Below, piece after piece: positions 61,626 to 64,000 of a DNA stretch of 64,000 bases. Under the pieces are notes generated by a model that was not told the DNA's origin, ran no database searches, and was given only the letters and a program-made list of their open reading frames with translations. Each line of letters begins with the position of its first letter. Position 1 is the first letter of the stretch. This DNA is from JAIBJN01 sp963699495 (lineage in GTDB: Bacteria; Actinomycetota; Thermoleophilia; Gaiellales; Gaiellaceae): the NCBI GenBank assembly GCA_963699495.1, contig CAVOUB010000005.1, forward strand, positions 124,001 to 188,000, in the 5' to 3' direction. The position numbers were made by a program, and so were the translations under genes.

Positions 61626-62700
61626 GTGAGCGTCCTCGTCCTGGCCGGCACACGCAAGGGACTCTTCCTCCTGGAGAGCGACGAGGCACGGCGCGACTGG
61701 AAGCTCGACGGCGCCGTTCCTGCCCGGCTGGTCGGTCTTCCACGCGATCGTCGACCCGCGGGACGGGACGATTCACGCGGCCACGAACAGCGAGGTCTAC
61801 GGAGCAACCGTCCACCGCTCCTCGGACCGCGGCGAGACGTGGACGCGCGCGGAGGAGCTCGGGCTTCCCGAGGAGAGCGGGCTCACGCTGGAGAAGACCT
61901 GGCACATCGAGCCCGGGCGCGACGGCGAGGCCGGCCGGTTGTGGTTGGGCGCCGCGCCCGGCGTCCTCTTCCGCACCGACGACGGCGGCGAGACCTGGCA
62001 GCCGGTCGACGGCATCGTCGGGCACGAAACTCGCGACCGCTGGAACCCAGGCGCCGGGGGCATGTGCTGCCACTCGATCGCGCTCGACCCCGACGAGCCG
62101 GAGCGCATGTACGTCGGCATCTCCGCCGCCGGTGTCTTCCGGAGCGAGGACGGCGGCGAGACGTTCACGCCGGCGAACCGGGGCACGGCGGCCGACTTCC
62201 TCCCCGACCCGTTCCCTGAGCTCGGCCAGTGCGTGCACAAGCTGCTCCTCCATCCGGGGAGACCGGGGCGGCTGTGGCAACAGAACCACTGCGGCGTCTA
62301 CCGCACGGACGACCACGGCGAGAGCTGGGAGCGCCTCGAGGGCAACGGGCTCCCGAGCGGCTTCGGCTTTCCGCTCGCTCTCGACCACCGCGACCCCGAC
62401 GCCGCCTTCGTCATCCCGGAGGAGAGCGCGGAGAACCGGGTGACCCCGAACGGACGTCTCGGCGTCTACCGGACGCGCGACGGCGGCTCCTCCTGGGAGC
62501 TCCGGACCGACGGGCTGCCCGAGCCGGCCTGGGGAGCGGTCATGCGGGAGGGCTTCGCCTCCGACCGGCTCGACGCCCCGGGTATCTACCTCGGCACCCA
62601 GAGCGGCTCGCTCTTCGCCTCCCCGGACGCCGGCGAGACGTGGCTCGAGGCCGCCTCCCAGCTCCCGCCGATCCTCTCGGTGGAAGCGCAGAGCTCCTGA
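61626..62700 (+). CDS. BNR/Asp-box beta-propeller protein (sialidase-like fold; one frameshift)
   Basis: After correcting one extra G near 61713 this is a 357-residue beta-propeller with Asp-box repeats: SSDRGETWTRA, RTDDGGETWQPV, RSEDGGETFTPA, RTDDHGESWERL, RTRDGGSSWELR and SPDAGETWLEA. It opens with VLVLAGTRKGLFLLESD, typical of actinobacterial WD40/YVTN/BNR proteins often labelled exo-alpha-sialidase; the sialidase arginine triad is not evident and no signal peptide is seen. It is probably cytoplasmic. A structured element and a ThiS/MoaD-like gene follow, a pairing I recall from other actinobacteria. Confidence 0.8.
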
Positions 62701-62853
62701 CAGGATGATTGCGCGCCGACTGGGTGCGATGGGCGGTTCGAGTCAAGGACGCAGGGAGCGTTCATACCTGGAGAGGTATGGGCGCGACTGAGGACGCGGC
62801 CTCGGGCCGTCCAGCGCGGCCAGACGGCATCGCCCCTCATTCTGTTAGGAGCT
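62692..62853 (+). repeat. Structured intercistronic element, copy B
   Basis: A 162-bp block between the BNR gene and the ThiS/MoaD-like gene. Ends form an imperfect inverted repeat (agctcctgacaggatg / cattctgttaggagct, 14 of 16). The core aligns with copy A at 3471-3638: caaggacgcaggg, hairpin catacc-tggaga-ggtatg, ggcgcgactgaggacgc, then cggccagacggc-type tail. The hairpin arms differ from copy A at several positions but remain paired. The right repeat ends in the Shine-Dalgarno AGGAG of the next gene. The left repeat includes the BNR stop. Confidence 0.7.
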
Positions 62854-62857
62854 CTTG

Positions 62858-63121
62858 GTGGCCGTAGTCCTTCTTCCCTCCCTGCTCGCGGCCGAGGCAG
62901 GCGGCCGCAACCGCTTCGAGCTGGACGCGGCGACCGTCGGCGACGCCCTGCGCGCGCTCCCGGTGGCGAGCCTCGTCCTCGACGAGCGCGGCGAGCTGCG
63001 GCGGCTCGTGAACGTCTACGTGGACGGAGTCGACGCGCGCGACCGCGGCGGCCTGGGCGCCGAGCTCACCGGCGGCGAGACGATCAGGCTCGTCGCGGCG
63101 ATCGCGGGCGGACGAGGCTAG
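62858..63121 (+). CDS. ThiS/MoaD-family ubiquitin-like sulfur-carrier protein
   Basis: An 87-residue beta-grasp protein. VVLLPSLLAAEAGGRNRFEL, TVGDALRALPV, VNVYVDGVDARDRGGLGAEL and the C-terminal VRLVAAIAGG-like end (LVAAIAGGRG) match MoaD/ThiS. The diglycine is not terminal; RG follows. Such proteins need trimming before thiocarboxylation, as for CysO-type carriers with a JAMM protease. GTG 62858 is chosen because SD AGGAG lies 6 nt upstream; TTG 62855 is possible. The pathway it serves is unknown. Confidence 0.75.
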   Translation: MAVVLLPSLLAAEAGGRNRFELDAATVGDALRALPVASLVLDERGELRRLVNVYVDGVDARDRGGLGAELTGGETIRLVAAIAGGRG

Positions 63122-63339
63122 TCGAACTGGTAGAAGAGCACGACCGTGTTGATGGCGAAGAGCAGCGCCACGAACACGGTCAGCCGGGTCAGGTTCCGCT
63201 CGACGATGTGCTGGCCGCCCTGCGAGGTCGGCGTGAAGCCCATGCCGCCGAAGCCCGTGTCCCGGCCGGAGTGCATGAGCACGAGGCCGATCAGCGCGGC
63301 GGAGAGCAGAACCTGGATGACTGCGAAAAAGCCGGTCAC
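63118..63339 (-). CDS. secG: Protein translocase subunit SecG
   Basis: A 73-residue SecG: two membrane helices (about 3-22 and 53-70), separated by HSGRDTGFGGMGFTPTSQGG, the glycine-rich loop typical of SecG. It is part of the SecYEG channel. GTG 63339 is chosen since the upstream CDF stop lies 6 bp away, and it gives the expected N-terminus (TGFFAVIQVLLSAALIGLVL). It converges with the ThiS/MoaD-like gene by 4 bp. Confidence 0.9.
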   Translation of the reverse strand: MTGFFAVIQVLLSAALIGLVLMHSGRDTGFGGMGFTPTSQGGQHIVERNLTRLTVFVALLFAINTVVLFYQFD

Positions 63340-63344
63340 GGCGG

Positions 63345-64000
63345 TCAGGCTAGCAGGTCGCCCCTCGACCCCGACCGGCTGATCTCGAGGCCTCGCGCCG
63401 AGCCGACGTGCTCGACCTGGAGCGTGGTGTGGTCGATCCCGAAGCGCTCGTGCAGAAGCGTTTCCAGCTCGAGCCGGATGCGATGGCAGTCGGCGCCGGG
63501 CTGCACCAGCACGTGCGCCGACAGCGCCGGAAAGCCGTCGGTGACGGTCCAGACGTGGAGGTCGTGCGCCTCGACAACCCCCGGGTGAGCCACGATCGCC
63601 GGGCCGACGTCGGCCGGCGGCGCCGACTCTGGCGCACCCTCGAGAAAGATCCGTCCCGAATCGCGCAGGAGCGACCACGCCGCGGCGAACATGAGCGCCG
63701 CGACGAAGAGCGAGGCGATCGGGTCGAGCCGGTTCCAGCCGGTGGCCAGGATCAGGAGCGCGGCGATGCCCGTCCCGACGAACGCGGCCAGGTCGGTGAC
63801 GATGTGGAGGTAGGCGCCGCGAACGTTCAGGCTCTGACGCCGCGCACGCGAAAGAAGGGCGACGACGACGAGGTTCACAGCGATTCCGGCCAGGGCCACG
63901 ACCCCGACGACGGCCGCGTCGACCTCGGGCGGGTCGAGCAGGCGCCGGACCGCCTCGTAGACGATCCAGCTCCCGAAGAGCAGGAGCGCGAGGCCGTTTG
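63345..64000 (-). CDS. Cation diffusion facilitator transporter (5' end outside window)
   Basis: The C-terminal ~218 residues of a CDF metal transporter. Three or more membrane helices are seen (GSWIVYEAVRRLLDPPEVDA, VVGVVALAGIAVNLVVVALL, TGIAALLILATGWNRLDPIA). The metal-site HxxxD helix is AYLHIVTDLAAFVG (H and D four apart). The cytoplasmic domain has VEAHDLHVWTVTDGFPALSAHV and HERFGIDHTTLQVEH. This fits the Zn2+-type CzcD/ZitB group. The stop is 6 bp upstream of secG. The N-terminus lies beyond 64000. Confidence 0.9.
   Translation of the reverse strand, partial: NGLALLLFGSWIVYEAVRRLLDPPEVDAAVVGVVALAGIAVNLVVVALLSRARRQSLNVRGAYLHIVTDLAAFVGTGIAALLILATGWNRLDPIASLFVAALMFAAAWSLLRDSGRIFLEGAPESAPPADVGPAIVAHPGVVEAHDLHVWTVTDGFPALSAHVLVQPGADCHRIRLELETLLHERFGIDHTTLQVEHVGSARGLEISRSGSRGDLLA

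Overview
The window is about 70 % G+C, uses many GTG/TTG starts with 1-4 bp gene overlaps, and carries an actinobacterial-type SOS box (TCGAAC-N4-GTTCGT), a bacterial RNase P RNA and a complete hopanoid cluster. Together these suggest a high-GC Actinomycetota genome, most likely a deep-branching soil or sediment lineage such as class Thermoleophilia. The lineage is inferred from gene content and style only.

Layout. 0-1.1 kb: gene end and a tandem GNAT acetyltransferase. 1.1-10.4 kb, minus strand: pheA, ispH, hpnG, hpnH, hpnA, shc, hpnE, hpnD, hpnC, i.e. isoprenoid supply, squalene formation, cyclisation to hopene and side-chain extension. 10.4-16.7 kb: aldo/keto reductase, a CoA-transferase/small membrane protein/DUF457 trio, an ArsR-SRPBCC pair, a PPOX protein, an ornithine-cyclodeaminase-like protein and two small unknowns. 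16.7-28.2 kb: an amine-catabolism region (sarcosine/dimethylglycine-dehydrogenase-like fusion, APC permease, glutamine-synthetase-like ligase, PuuD-like hydrolase, aldehyde dehydrogenase, SDR) with 13 apparent frameshifts and a kinase gene remnant. 28.5-32.4 kb: three tandem Old-Yellow-Enzyme paralogs.

33.3-44.7 kb: one long plus-strand operon for branched-chain amino acids and threonine: leader peptide, leuA, degenerate leuB-like gene, ilvB, ilvN, ilvC, hom, thrC, thrB, ilvD, leuB. It runs from pyruvate and aspartate semialdehyde towards Val, Leu, Thr and Ile; the aminotransferase and threonine dehydratase are not in the window. It ends at a terminator/antiterminator structure preceding glnK-amtB. 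leuCD lies convergent just beyond. 48.6-50.4 kb: a ferric-reductase-like/ApbE/small membrane protein operon. 50.5-53.8 kb: a winged-helix protein, a membrane protein, rnpB, a zinc ribbon, lexA and tRNA-Leu(GAG). 53.9-64 kb: two related membrane-anchored propeller-like proteins flanking a P-type cation ATPase and tldD/tldE, then a BNR-repeat protein, a ThiS/MoaD-like protein, secG and a truncated cation-diffusion facilitator.

Most unusual signals: (1) two diverged copies of a ~165 bp structured intercistronic element (3.5 kb and 62.7 kb), both in the sense orientation of their genes, with terminal inverted repeats and a compensated internal hairpin; (2) a branched-chain leader peptide before a leuA that lacks its feedback domain; (3) a dual-hairpin antiterminator resembling ANTAR targets before glnK-amtB; (4) an isopropylmalate-dehydrogenase paralog without catalytic residues inside the biosynthetic operon; (5) a possible minimal flavinylated membrane peptide with ApbE; (6) a local excess of frameshifts.
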